Shown here in pieces: positions 36,018 to 44,397 of a stretch of DNA of 64,000 nucleotides. The translations under genes and the position numbers were made by a program. Origin of the DNA: an uncultured Prevotellaceae bacterium (GTDB taxonomy: Bacteria; Bacteroidota; Bacteroidia; Bacteroidales; Bacteroidaceae). Within the stretch, counting starts at the first letter, position 1. Each line of letters opens with the position of its first letter. The stretch lies in the NCBI GenBank assembly GCA_946406435.1, contig CAMJKP010000003.1:27568-91567 (forward strand), read 5' to 3'. The notes under the pieces were generated by a model. It did no database searches. It saw nothing but the letters and a program-made list of their open reading frames with translations, and was not told where the DNA came from.

Positions 36018-36614
36018 ATGAAAAGAACATTACTTGCAATATTAGCCACGATTCTGCTCGCGCTTCCTTCAAGTGCGCAGATAAAATTCGGTATTCAGGG
36101 TGGCTTGAACATTAACAAATTCAGCATGGATACCAAGGTCATAGAGTCTGGAAATCAGGCTGGTTTCTATATCGGGCCAACATTCCTTATAGGCTTACCA
36201 ATCTTCGATGCTGAGGTAGCCGGCATCTACGATGTACGTAGGGGTGAGGTTGATGGTGAGAGCATAACCGAACAGAACGCCAACGTTCAAATAAATATCC
36301 GCAAGGGATTTGACATCAACGACAACAGTCAGATTTTCGTATTTGCCGGTCCACAATACTCTTTCAATATTGATGCTGATGGTATCGACGAGGTATCTGA
36401 TTGCGTAAAAGACTGGCGTTGGAAGAATAGCGACTTCAGCATTAACTTTGGTGGAGGTGTCAAAATCAACCATGTCGAGATAAGGGTAAACTATAACTCT
36501 GCTCTCGGAAAGACTGCCGAGGCAGAATTCAATCCAACGATTGACTCCGAAGGTGTTCACATTCTTGAGCCAAAGTCAAACGCTTGGCAGATTGGTTTGA
36601 CTTACTATTTCTAA
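36018..36614 (+). CDS. PorT-like outer-membrane beta-barrel protein
   Basis: 198 residues with signal peptide MKRTLLAILATILLALPSSAQ, then IKFGIQGGLNINKFSMD, the usual opening of the outer_membrane_beta-barrel/PorT group, and a final aromatic strand WQIGLTYYF. Its place directly behind gldN suggests, but does not prove, a link to type IX secretion. PorT itself is a T9SS component of similar size. Generic barrels of this group are common. A large GC-rich inverted repeat starts 25 bases downstream. Confidence 0.82.
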   Translation: MKRTLLAILATILLALPSSAQIKFGIQGGLNINKFSMDTKVIESGNQAGFYIGPTFLIGLPIFDAEVAGIYDVRRGEVDGESITEQNANVQINIRKGFDINDNSQIFVFAGPQYSFNIDADGIDEVSDCVKDWRWKNSDFSINFGGGVKINHVEIRVNYNSALGKTAEAEFNPTIDSEGVHILEPKSNAWQIGLTYYF

Positions 36615-36638
36615 AATACAACAAACATACAAATAAAC

Positions 36639-36766
36639 AGCCCCTAACCCCAACCCTTCCCCCGCTCGGGGGAAGGGAGTAATTACCTTTTGTCGCTATG
36701 GACTTTGAGGATTAATTCTATATTACTCCCTTCCCCCGAGCGGGGGAAGGGCCGGGGTTAGGGGCT
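36639..36766 (+). repeat. 128-bp palindromic element with 45-bp arms before priA
   Basis: Arms 36639-36683 and 36722-36766 are inverted copies differing at only two bases, around a 38-base spacer. Each arm carries its own small palindrome (CTTCCCCCGCTCGGGGGAAG). The right arm ends in GGGGCTTTTT and stops 7 bases before the priA ATG. It could terminate the upstream barrel transcript. A similar-sized GC-rich palindrome lies inside the regulator gene at 40535. Confidence 0.95.
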
Positions 36767-36773
36767 TTTTGCT

Positions 36774-39077
36774 ATGAAATACGTAAACGTAATCCTCCCC
36801 CTCGGAATAGATGGCCTATATACTTACTCCGTACCTGAAAGTATGGAGAAAGATGTCGTGCCATTCATCCGCGTGAAGGTGCCGTTGGGTATTTCAAAGA
36901 CATATACAGGACTTGTCGTAAACGCCCCGACCGAGGAGATCTCAATAAAAGAGGGAGTACAGATACGCGAGATTATCGCTATTATTGATACAACTCCAAT
37001 ACTTCTCCCTCAGCAATACAAGCTCTGGACATGGATTTCCGAATACTATATGTCGCCCCTTGGTGATGTGTTTCGTGCTGCCCTGCCATCTGGCATGAAG
37101 GCAGAAGGCACTTACCGCCCAAAGACCGAGACATACATAGGCCTAACCGAGCAATATCAGAATGAGGATTCCCTTCATATAGCTCTCAATATGCTTGTTA
37201 GGGCTACCCGTCAGCTTGAGGCATTCAACTCATACCTATCCCTATCCCATTGGGACTCTATAGAGGGCGACAGCACTCGCGAGGAGGTAATAGAGGTCAC
37301 ACGCGAAGAGCTGATGAACGAGTCCCACGCAAATGCCGCTACCATTAAGAACCTATGCGATAGAGGTCTGCTGTATATCTACGACAAGGAGGTTAGCCGA
37401 CTGATGCGCGACACGTCACTCTCCCCTACCCCTAAAGCCTCAACACTAAACGAAGCCCAGCAACAGGCATACGACAGCATCTACAAGGAGTGGGAAGAGC
37501 ATAACGTGTGCCTTCTTCATGGAGTAACCTCAAGCGGAAAGACAGAGATCTACATCAAGATGATCCAACGTGCCATAGACGAAGGCAAGCAGGTGTTGTA
37601 TCTCCTTCCTGAGATAGCTCTTACCGTACAGATTACCGAGCGTCTTCATCGTGTCTTTGGCAACAGACTCGGCATATACCATTCAAAATATTCTGATGCC
37701 GAGCGTGTGGAAATATGGCAAAAGCAGCTCTCCGACCAGCCATACGACGTTATCCTCGGAGCACGTTCTGCCGTCTTCCTTCCTTTCAAGAACTTAGGAA
37801 TGGTGATTATTGACGAGGAGCACGAAAGCTCGTTCAAGCAGCAAGACCCAGCCCCTCGCTATCATGGTCGCTCAGCAGCCATCGTACTTGCTCAGATGTA
37901 TGGTGCAAAGACTCTCCTCGGAACAGCCACGCCAAGTGCTGAGACCTATTATAACGCAAATCAGAAGAAGTACGGCTACGTAACCCTCACAAAGAGGTAT
38001 CAGGACATCAAACTACCACAGATTAAGGTGGTAAACGTAAAGGACCTCCGTCATCGCAAGATAATGAGAGGTGTATTGTCACCAGACCTTAGAATGGCGA
38101 TTGGCGAGGCTTTGCATAATGGCGAACAGGTCATTCTTTTCCAGAACAGAAGAGGCTTTTCTCCCGTAATAGAATGCCACCAATGCGGCTGGGTACCTCG
38201 TTGCACAAACTGCGACGTGTCCCTAACCTACCATAAGAACCTCAACTCGCTCACCTGCCACTATTGTGGCTATACCTATCGTATGCCTACCGAGTGCCCG
38301 GATTGCCACAATCCGGAACTCAAGGACAGAGGATATGGTACGGAGAAAATTGAGGATATAATACGTGAGGAGTTTCCAGAGGCACGTATCGGTCGAATGG
38401 ACCTCGACACCACAAGAACCCGAAACGCCTACGAGCGTATCATAAGCGATTTCTCTTCCCAGAAGACAAACCTGCTTATCGGTACTCAGATGGTTACTAA
38501 GGGACTTGACTTCGACCACGTTAGCGTTGTCGGCATTCTCTCGGCTGACTCCATGCTCAACTATCCCGACTTCCGCGCTTGGGAAACCGCCTATATGATG
38601 ATAACCCAGGTGGCTGGTCGTGCAGGAAGAAAGGGCAAGCAAGGCAAGGTTATTCTCCAGACAAACAATCCCGAACTACCTATCATCAAGCAGATTGTGG
38701 GGAACGATTTTGCCGGTTACTTCCGCGACCTGGTACAGGAACGTCGTGCCTTCTTCTATCCTCCTTTCACACGCCTCATCTACATCTACCTAAAGCATCG
38801 TGACAACCAGATTGTAAACAACGCAGGCATAGAACTTGCCAACCGTCTTCGTCAGGCTCCAGCCTTGAAGGGCAAGAAAGGCACTATGATATTAGGTCCC
38901 GACAAACCAGCCGTTGCGCGTATCAAGACTCTCTGCATCCGCAAGATAGTATTGAAACTCGACCTATCCCTTCCTCTCAAAACCGTTAGGGAGAATATTA
39001 AATTCTGCGTACAACAGATGATGACAGATGCCAACTACAAATCCCTGCTCGTGCATTATGATGTAGATCCGGGATAA
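36774..39077 (+). CDS. priA: Primosomal protein N' (replication restart helicase)
   Basis: 3'-to-5' DNA helicase that reloads the replisome at stalled forks. 767 residues. The N-terminal DNA-binding domain begins YVNVILPLGIDGLYTYSVP. Helicase motifs include Walker A GVTSSGKTEIY (about residue 250), IIDEEHESSFKQ (about 344) and LLIGTQMVTKGLDFDHV. The zinc-binding region has paired CxxC motifs (CHQCGWVPRCTNC, CHYCG, CPDC; about 465-515). Full length. It starts 7 bases after a large palindrome, so its promoter must lie in or before that element. Confidence 0.97.
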   Translation: MKYVNVILPLGIDGLYTYSVPESMEKDVVPFIRVKVPLGISKTYTGLVVNAPTEEISIKEGVQIREIIAIIDTTPILLPQQYKLWTWISEYYMSPLGDVFRAALPSGMKAEGTYRPKTETYIGLTEQYQNEDSLHIALNMLVRATRQLEAFNSYLSLSHWDSIEGDSTREEVIEVTREELMNESHANAATIKNLCDRGLLYIYDKEVSRLMRDTSLSPTPKASTLNEAQQQAYDSIYKEWEEHNVCLLHGVTSSGKTEIYIKMIQRAIDEGKQVLYLLPEIALTVQITERLHRVFGNRLGIYHSKYSDAERVEIWQKQLSDQPYDVILGARSAVFLPFKNLGMVIIDEEHESSFKQQDPAPRYHGRSAAIVLAQMYGAKTLLGTATPSAETYYNANQKKYGYVTLTKRYQDIKLPQIKVVNVKDLRHRKIMRGVLSPDLRMAIGEALHNGEQVILFQNRRGFSPVIECHQCGWVPRCTNCDVSLTYHKNLNSLTCHYCGYTYRMPTECPDCHNPELKDRGYGTEKIEDIIREEFPEARIGRMDLDTTRTRNAYERIISDFSSQKTNLLIGTQMVTKGLDFDHVSVVGILSADSMLNYPDFRAWETAYMMITQVAGRAGRKGKQGKVILQTNNPELPIIKQIVGNDFAGYFRDLVQERRAFFYPPFTRLIYIYLKHRDNQIVNNAGIELANRLRQAPALKGKKGTMILGPDKPAVARIKTLCIRKIVLKLDLSLPLKTVRENIKFCVQQMMTDANYKSLLVHYDVDPG

Positions 39078-39095
39078 ACAATATGAAATCGTGTT

Positions 39096-39247
39096 GGTAA
39101 CAAGTAACAGGTAACAATAAGAAAAATAGTGTAAACAGATAGCCTATTTTATATATATATATAATAAGGTATATAAACTCCTTAGAAATATTCTGTAAAA
39201 TTTTTGGCCATGCACTAAAATCCTTATTGTTACCTGTTACTTGTTAC
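39096..39247. repeat. 7-bp-period GTAACAR elements, inverted pair after priA
   Basis: 39096-39121 carries GTAACAAGTAACAGGTAACA followed by ATAAG. 39213-39247 is the inverse with an additional CACTAAAATCCTTATT end. The two face each other across about 90 bases of AT-rich sequence, suggesting a stem-loop just downstream of priA. A third copy lies at 39727. Confidence 0.88.
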
Positions 39248-39580
39248 TGGCCGGGATTTTGCTCGTCTGTTGAGCAAGATCACATTATAGTCTAAAGACA
39301 TTTAAACTAAAGATAATGAGGCTGTTATAGATATTTAAAAGACAGAGTGTAGGCGACTGATAGTCTCAATAACATAACAATAAGCATTAATTCGTGGCTG
39401 ATTCAACTTGTTCGGTATGCTTGAAAAACGCGAAAAAAAGCTCTGGTAACAATAATTCCGTTATTTTCAATGTCAATCACAATATTCACATTATCCTTCA
39501 AAAAGGGTGTGAAAACCATTCCAAAACAACATCCCCCAAATTAATACAGGCTTCACTGAGATTTGGCGAGAACTTCTCTC

Positions 39581-39686
39581 TCCGATGTGGTTCCGTTGTA
39601 AATCCGTTGTAAGTCCGTTGTAAATCCCATCTGCCTCCGTTTCCTACGAACGGTTTAGAAGCGGATTAGAAGCGGACTTGGAACGA
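39581..39686 (+). repeat. 11-bp-period CG-phased array between priA and the hybrid regulator
   Basis: CG at 39583, 39594, 39605, 39616 and 39638 on one 11-bp grid (39627 is CC), with units such as AAGTCCGTTGT. A second grid at 39651, 39662, 39673, 39684 carries inverted-looking units AAGCGGATTAG. It sits in the convergent gap between priA and the regulator. The rest of that gap, 39248-39580, has no supported gene. The 72-aa ORF there has no recognisable feature. Confidence 0.92.
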
Positions 39687-39726
39687 AGGCATAGCTAAGA
39701 CACAACTGTGCAATTCTACCCCTACA

Positions 39727-39761
39727 GTAACAAGTAACAGGTAACAATAAGGATTTTAGTG
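39727..39761 (+). repeat. Third GTAACAR copy
   Basis: These 35 bases (starting GTAACAAGTAACAGGTAACA) are the exact reverse complement of 39213-39247, 480 bases away. They end 7 bases before the 3' end of the regulator gene. Confidence 0.93.
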
Positions 39762-39767
39762 TCGATT

Positions 39768-42137
39768 CTACTGATTCCTGCTCTGATGACGATAGTCGAG
39801 AGGCGAGATGCCTGTTTCTGCCTTGAATACGCGGGAGAAATGCCCGGAAGTGTTGAAACCACATTCTACCTCTATCTCGCCAATAGTATGGTCCGTAGTC
39901 TCAAGCAGACGTTTCGCCATAAGCATCCTTCGGTTACGGATGTATGTAGTAGCCGTCAGTCCGCTCATGTTCTTCAATCGCCTGTTGAGGGTGGAAACAG
40001 AGGTACACAGTCTTTCTGCAAGGAATGACGTAGAGACATCGCCAGAAACAAGATTCGCATCAATCAGCTTGTTAATATCGTTGAAGAACTCGACATCCAC
40101 TTCCGGAAGCTGCTTGCTGGTCTCATCGTCCGACTTACTATTGGTGAACATCCTAATCAGGCGCCTGCGCTGTTCAAGCAGTTTGTTCACGATAAGCAAC
40201 AGTTCCTCGTTAATAAACGGCTTTGCAAGATATACCTCCGCTCCTGCACTAATGCCATCCAGACGCTCATGATCCTCTACACGGGCAGAGACAACAACGA
40301 TAGGCAGACAGCACATCGTTTCGTCCGCACGCACGCTTCGCATCAGTTCCAGACCATCCATTCTCGGCATGGCAATATCCGTGATAAGCATATCAGGCAG
40401 TTCCTCGCGAAGCATCTCCAATGCCTCCTGCCCGTCAACCGCACGACTGACACTATATCCCTCGTCACGCAGCATATTGCAGATAAGCATAGCCACATCG
40501 TCGTTGTCTTCGGCGATGAGGATAGAGGCGAACTCGGCCTCTCCCCCCGCCCTCCCCCGTAGGGAGGGAGCCGGAGTGCTATGGGCGGATTCATTTGAGG
40601 GAGTATCCATGATGGCGTTAGCGGCCCCCTCCCTACGGGGGAGGGCGGGGGGAGAGGCCGTAGTTGCCGTATCACTCAACTCCACCATCTCTCCTTCCTT
40701 TGAAGCTGCGATAAGCTTCTTTATCAATTCAAGGAGATTATCACTCTGCCTATGGGCAGCCTCAAGACTCTCGTGCCCTACAACATCATTTTCGGGGATA
40801 TGCTGTTTCAATTGCTCCACCATACCGAGGACAACGGTCATAGGCGTACGCAACTGATGTGTAACGTTTCTATAGAACAGCTCTCTCTCCTCCATAGCCT
40901 TTCTCTTATAGCGAGAAGAACGGCGGCGTACAAAGAATACAGCTCCCAAAGCGATGATGATGATAACAAGCACCAACGCAACGATGACAGAAGCTGTCAT
41001 CATACGCTGATTGGCAAGTTTCAGTTCATCAGCCTCAATCCTCAGACGGCTGTTACCCAGTCGTGCCTCCATCTCATTCAAGTCATCGGTCTGCATCGCC
41101 GACCTCACAGAGTCGTTCAGCTCACCAATCCTCGACTTTGTCTCAAAGGCCTTCTTATAGTCACCCTTGCGGAGATAGACAGTAAACAGCTCGCTAAGCC
41201 TCTCATCCTCATAGTCAATCTTCGAAGCTATAGCCTCAGCCTTATCCCATTCCTTCTGGCATACGGCAAGACGAGCCTGAAGCCCCTCCTGCATGTGTAT
41301 CGGCAAAACATCATCCACATTCTCGGCCCAGATAGAGGAAGCCTGATATTCCTTGACAAATTCAGCCTCCCTACCCGATTCAAACAGGGATGTGAGATAA
41401 GTATATTCACCAAAAACCTTATAAATCTTATTCTTGGCGAAAGCACGACAACGACGCGCCATAGCAAGCGCATCATCATATTTCTTTATTGCCTGATAGC
41501 ACACGGAAAGCTCTCTCGACACAAGCGACACATGCATACTATCATTCTTAGCATAGTCCTCAGCCTTCTTCAGATAAGGAATAGCCATGGAATAATCTCC
41601 ACGATGCTGATAGATACAGCCCATCAGATAGTTACACAGATACAATCCCTCAGAATACTCAGATGTCTCCGCCTTTCTCATCAGATCCCTTACTATCTCC
41701 TGAGCCGAGATATACCTTTTCAAGTCAATAAGATACTCAACCTTGGCATACGTACCATCATACAGCTCCTGCTGATACTCAGGACTCGACGAGGCAATCT
41801 TCAGATACTCATCCATAGCCTTAAAGAACTCCTTTTCCTTCGAAGGGTCTGCCACATACACATAATACTTCAGCTCCAACGCCCTGAGCTTGCACCAGTC
41901 GGAATTAAGTCTGTCAGCCTCCCTGTAGATAGAATCGGCAATAGGGATGTTAGCCGTATCATAAGTATGCTCGTAGAGCAGCTTCATGCGTGTTTCATAG
42001 ACATAGTTCTTGAAGTCTTTCAGTTCCACACTATCCACATCCGACAACGTGGCCTTGTCACCACCCTTGCCACATGCGAACAGCATACAGACAAACACAG
42101 CAATAATAAATATTAATTTGCAAGATTTATGAGACAT
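39768..42137 (-). CDS. Hybrid sensor/response regulator with AraC domain, lacking HATPase
   Basis: 789 residues. A signal with lipobox-like LFAC|GKG is followed by a helical TPR-like sensor (about 60-380), one membrane helix (VIVALVLVIIIIALGAVFFV), a HisKA-type phosphoacceptor YRNVTHQLRTPMTVVLG (about 420-436), a receiver domain (ILIAEDNDDVAML, DMLITDIAMPRMDGLEL, VVVSARVED, LAKPF; about 537-655) and a C-terminal AraC-type DNA-binding domain (RRMLMAKRLLETTDHTIGEI). The ATP-binding catalytic domain of hybrid two-component systems is absent. Only about 60 residues separate HisKA from the receiver, 42 of them encoded by a palindromic repeat. It cannot autophosphorylate unless another kinase acts. 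Targets unknown. Confidence 0.9.
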   Translation of the reverse strand: MSHKSCKLIFIIAVFVCMLFACGKGGDKATLSDVDSVELKDFKNYVYETRMKLLYEHTYDTANIPIADSIYREADRLNSDWCKLRALELKYYVYVADPSKEKEFFKAMDEYLKIASSSPEYQQELYDGTYAKVEYLIDLKRYISAQEIVRDLMRKAETSEYSEGLYLCNYLMGCIYQHRGDYSMAIPYLKKAEDYAKNDSMHVSLVSRELSVCYQAIKKYDDALAMARRCRAFAKNKIYKVFGEYTYLTSLFESGREAEFVKEYQASSIWAENVDDVLPIHMQEGLQARLAVCQKEWDKAEAIASKIDYEDERLSELFTVYLRKGDYKKAFETKSRIGELNDSVRSAMQTDDLNEMEARLGNSRLRIEADELKLANQRMMTASVIVALVLVIIIIALGAVFFVRRRSSRYKRKAMEERELFYRNVTHQLRTPMTVVLGMVEQLKQHIPENDVVGHESLEAAHRQSDNLLELIKKLIAASKEGEMVELSDTATTASPPALPRREGAANAIMDTPSNESAHSTPAPSLRGRAGGEAEFASILIAEDNDDVAMLICNMLRDEGYSVSRAVDGQEALEMLREELPDMLITDIAMPRMDGLELMRSVRADETMCCLPIVVVSARVEDHERLDGISAGAEVYLAKPFINEELLLIVNKLLEQRRRLIRMFTNSKSDDETSKQLPEVDVEFFNDINKLIDANLVSGDVSTSFLAERLCTSVSTLNRRLKNMSGLTATTYIRNRRMLMAKRLLETTDHTIGEIEVECGFNTSGHFSRVFKAETGISPLDYRHQSRNQ
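40535..40660. repeat. 126-bp palindromic element inside the regulator gene
   Basis: Perfect 34-bp inverted arms at 40535-40568 and 40627-40660 surround a 58-base centre. The total length is exactly 42 codons, and the reading frame of the host gene is preserved. Arms encode ASPPALPRREGA and PAPSLRGRAGGEA on the minus strand, at residues about 493-534 between the HisKA and receiver domains. The arms are GC-rich, built like the intergenic palindrome at 36639. Confidence 0.95.
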
Positions 42138-42172
42138 CAGTAGAACAGCGATTAAGGTGTTTAATTCGGTTG

Positions 42173-42204
42173 CGAAGATACAAAATTTTTTCCACTATTC
42201 CAAA
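42173..42204 (-). promoter_or_regulatory. Promoter for the hybrid regulator
   Basis: On the minus strand, TTTG (42204-42201), 20 bases, TATCTTCG (42180-42173). One mismatch in the -7 box. It lies 36 bases upstream of the start codon. Confidence 0.6.
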
Positions 42205-42289
42205 CAAATTGTGAAAATATTTTAACATAATAAGTAAAAACGTCAATTCCATGAATGATAATGAAAAACTACATATTGCTTTTAACTGA

Positions 42290-42584
42290 CACTTGCTTTA
42301 GTTTGTTGAGCTTTAGCGAAAAATAATTACCAATCTTTATCCAATAAAAAATATCAAGAATTAGAGAATTAGAGATTTTTTCTTTGAATTTAAAAGAATT
42401 TGAGAAGGGGCGCTTACGCTCCTACAATCATGCCCATTCTCAATGCTACGCAAGTAGCAAGAATTCTCTCTTTCGCATTAATTCATTTTCTCTAATTCTC
42501 AAATTCTTGATAAAAATAAAAGATTGAAAAGATTGGTAAGATTGGGAACTTGCTTTAGCTTGATGAGTTTCTGCGAATAATTAT
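42290..42584. repeat. Nested repeats in the 42.1-43.2 kb gap
   Basis: A roughly 37-base direct repeat (ACTTGCTTTAGYTTGWTGAG...GCGAA) occurs at about 42291-42328 and 42548-42584. Between these lies an imperfect inverted pair built on TCAAGAATTAGAGAATTAGA (42354-42378) and its inverse (about 42490-42512), with ACCAATCTT at the outer ends. Related copies of the first unit occur near 43203 and, inverted, near 50557. The gap 42205-43146 contains no ORF I can support. Confidence 0.8.
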
Positions 42585-42645
42585 TGTCAGTTCAAGCACC
42601 AAAGGTGCGCATTCATATTTAATTGATCGAACCCACATAAAAAAT

Positions 42646-42683
42646 TTATGAGGTAGCTGCCTCTTGCAAGCAGCCCCTCATAA
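42646..42683 (-). terminator. Strong hairpin, terminator-like on the minus strand
   Basis: Stem TTTATGAGG-TA-GCTGC pairing with GCAGC-C-CCTCATAAA. On the minus strand it is followed by a T-rich tract (ATTTTTTATG). What transcript it would end is unclear, because the sigma operon already has a terminator at 43147. It may mark a small untranslated minus-strand RNA. Confidence 0.55.
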
Positions 42684-42887
42684 ACGAAATTGGGTAATTA
42701 TATATGTATTTAAGTAAAGTGAATTTTAATCTAGGTTATAACCCCTTCCCTGCCCCACGAGCATCCATTTCACATATTATCCCGAAAGGGACAAGGATGA
42801 GGCCACACACATTTGCGATTATTCTAACGATATAAAAGTACTAACTTTTCACTTATCCCTTCGCAGGGAACTGATGTCTCTATTAAC

Positions 42888-42995
42888 TAAGAGTGAAGAG
42901 TGAAGAGATAAGAGTGAAGAATTTGAGTTTCACTTTTCACTTGAGAGATATGGCTTTAGTGACGCTAACACCCATCACCCAACACCTATCACCAG
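42888..42995 (+). repeat. Two 7-bp-period arrays (AAGAGTG and ACACCCATC types)
   Basis: 42890-42924 holds five heptamers AAGAGTG, AAGAGTG, AAGAGAT, AAGAGTG, AAGAATT, with the inverse TTTCACTTTTCACTT following at 42930. 42968-42995 holds four heptamers AACACCC, ATCACCC, AACACCT, ATCACCA. The second type recurs at 47206. Confidence 0.88.
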
Positions 42996-43146
42996 TTCTG
43001 AATGCAAAGACACAATAATTGTTCGGTTTTTCTGTTTTTCTTTCTATTTTTCTTAATTTATAACTTTTTTTAAACCTTAAAGACCATATTATGGAAGTTT
43101 TTATCTACAAACAATAGAAGAACAGAGGTTTATCATAGTCAAATAC

Positions 43147-43199
43147 ACAAAAAACTTCCCGAAAACAGCAAGGGAAAACTCCTTGCCATCTTCGGGAAG
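43147..43199 (-). terminator. Terminator of the sigma-factor operon
   Basis: On the minus strand, a long hairpin CTTCCCGAA...GGCAAGG / CCTTGC...TTCGGGAAG is followed by TTTTTTG. It lies 41 bases beyond the stop codon of the last gene. Confidence 0.88.
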
Positions 43200-43239
43200 A
43201 ATCTGCTTTAGTTTAATGAGCTACTGGGAATAGATCAAC

Positions 43240-44337
43240 TTATTGCTCTAATTCTTTCGCAACCTTTTCTACCAGCTCCTGCATCTTGTTAGTTATATCC
43301 TTCGCGGACTTATGAAGACTGGAAAGGCGTTTCTTCACATCTGAATAATCAGGTGCATCTTCCGGAACGCTTCTGAGCTCTCGAATCTGCTCATTAATCG
43401 ACTTCAGCATTAAACTGTAATTCTTCAGGGTCTCATCCGTTTTTTCCATTCTCTGCTTGTCCCCTGAGTTTTCGTCATCGGTGTAGTCGGTTTCAATTCT
43501 ATCTATATCATAACTGTCTTTGTGGAAATTCACATATAAAGTCGTGCCAGGAGTAGCTCTTATCGTCTGCCAATCTGAGCTCTTTCCGTTTGTGAATTCA
43601 TAGCAGATTTGAATATCCATAGGCTTGCCGAGCTGTTTGCTAAACACAAAGCGATCAAATAGCACAGACTCACGGCGACTACCATAATTCACACCACCTT
43701 TGGCATCTGCACCTCTCAACGTTACCATTTTTACTTTGTAGACAAACTCAGGATCAAGTTTTCCCACCAAAATAAACTTCTTATATTTTGGAGTCTCTAA
43801 CACCTCATCTTCCTTATAGTCAGGTCTTGGAGAATAGATATGGAAAAGAGTACCCTCGTACATTTCCTTCTTACCCTCTTTTTTCTTGACATAAGAGATG
43901 GTGTACATATCCCTATAACGCGGGTTGTCATAATTCTTTGCACAAAGCATATAGAATTCCTCATTCTTGCTCTTACGGGTTATTTCCCTTCTGCTGCTTT
44001 TACTGTCCAGACTTACGGAATACAGCATGCCTGATCCTGGAACTTCGTGAACATACTGATAGCTATTCTTCTCGTCTGTGACAAAAGCATCCATAACCGC
44101 CAGAAGCACGCTATCCTTTGCATCACAGCAGAAAGGAATGTTCGTAACCTCTGAATAACTACCTGTTCGTGGCCACCCATATGACATTTTATTCATCCAC
44201 CTATTATTACCAACGTGAGCATCAATAAAGGCGCGGAAAGCAGCCTGTAAGGCTTCCGGCTGAGGGGCTGGTGGCAACTCAGCAGCATATATGTTAAGAC
44301 TGCATATAAATATCAGCAGCGAAATATATTTTCTCAT
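43240..44337 (-). CDS. Secreted protein of unknown function in a sigma-factor operon
   Basis: 365 residues with signal peptide MRKYISLLIFICSLNIYAAE. I recognise no catalytic family. The first two thirds are mixed beta (FILVGKLDPEFVYKVKMVTL, PMDIQICYEFTNGKSSDW). The last 75 residues are a charged helix, likely coiled coil (KSINEQIRELRSVPEDAPDY ... MQELVEKVAKELEQ). It is the third gene after the ECF sigma factor and the anti-sigma-like protein, 60 bases behind the latter, and ends at a strong terminator. It may be an envelope sensor or a target of that sigma factor. Confidence 0.82.
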   Translation of the reverse strand: MRKYISLLIFICSLNIYAAELPPAPQPEALQAAFRAFIDAHVGNNRWMNKMSYGWPRTGSYSEVTNIPFCCDAKDSVLLAVMDAFVTDEKNSYQYVHEVPGSGMLYSVSLDSKSSRREITRKSKNEEFYMLCAKNYDNPRYRDMYTISYVKKKEGKKEMYEGTLFHIYSPRPDYKEDEVLETPKYKKFILVGKLDPEFVYKVKMVTLRGADAKGGVNYGSRRESVLFDRFVFSKQLGKPMDIQICYEFTNGKSSDWQTIRATPGTTLYVNFHKDSYDIDRIETDYTDDENSGDKQRMEKTDETLKNYSLMLKSINEQIRELRSVPEDAPDYSDVKKRLSSLHKSAKDITNKMQELVEKVAKELEQ

Positions 44338-44397
44338 AGTTGTATTTTTTTAGGGCTAAAGTCAAAAGTCAAGTGACTAAGGGCTTTGCCTTTTTAT

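Noticed and set aside
36639-36766. Insertion sequence ends
   Set aside because: The arms enclose only 38 bases and no transposase is present. It is better described as a palindromic repeat.
39394-39612. 72-aa ORF in the priA/regulator gap
   Set aside because: No recognisable motif, no promoter, and it runs into the CG-phased array.
40752-42116. 454-aa plus-strand ORF opposite the hybrid regulator
   Set aside because: It is antisense to a protein with convincing TPR, HisKA, receiver and AraC features. Its composition (Leu/His/Ile rich) is that of a shadow.
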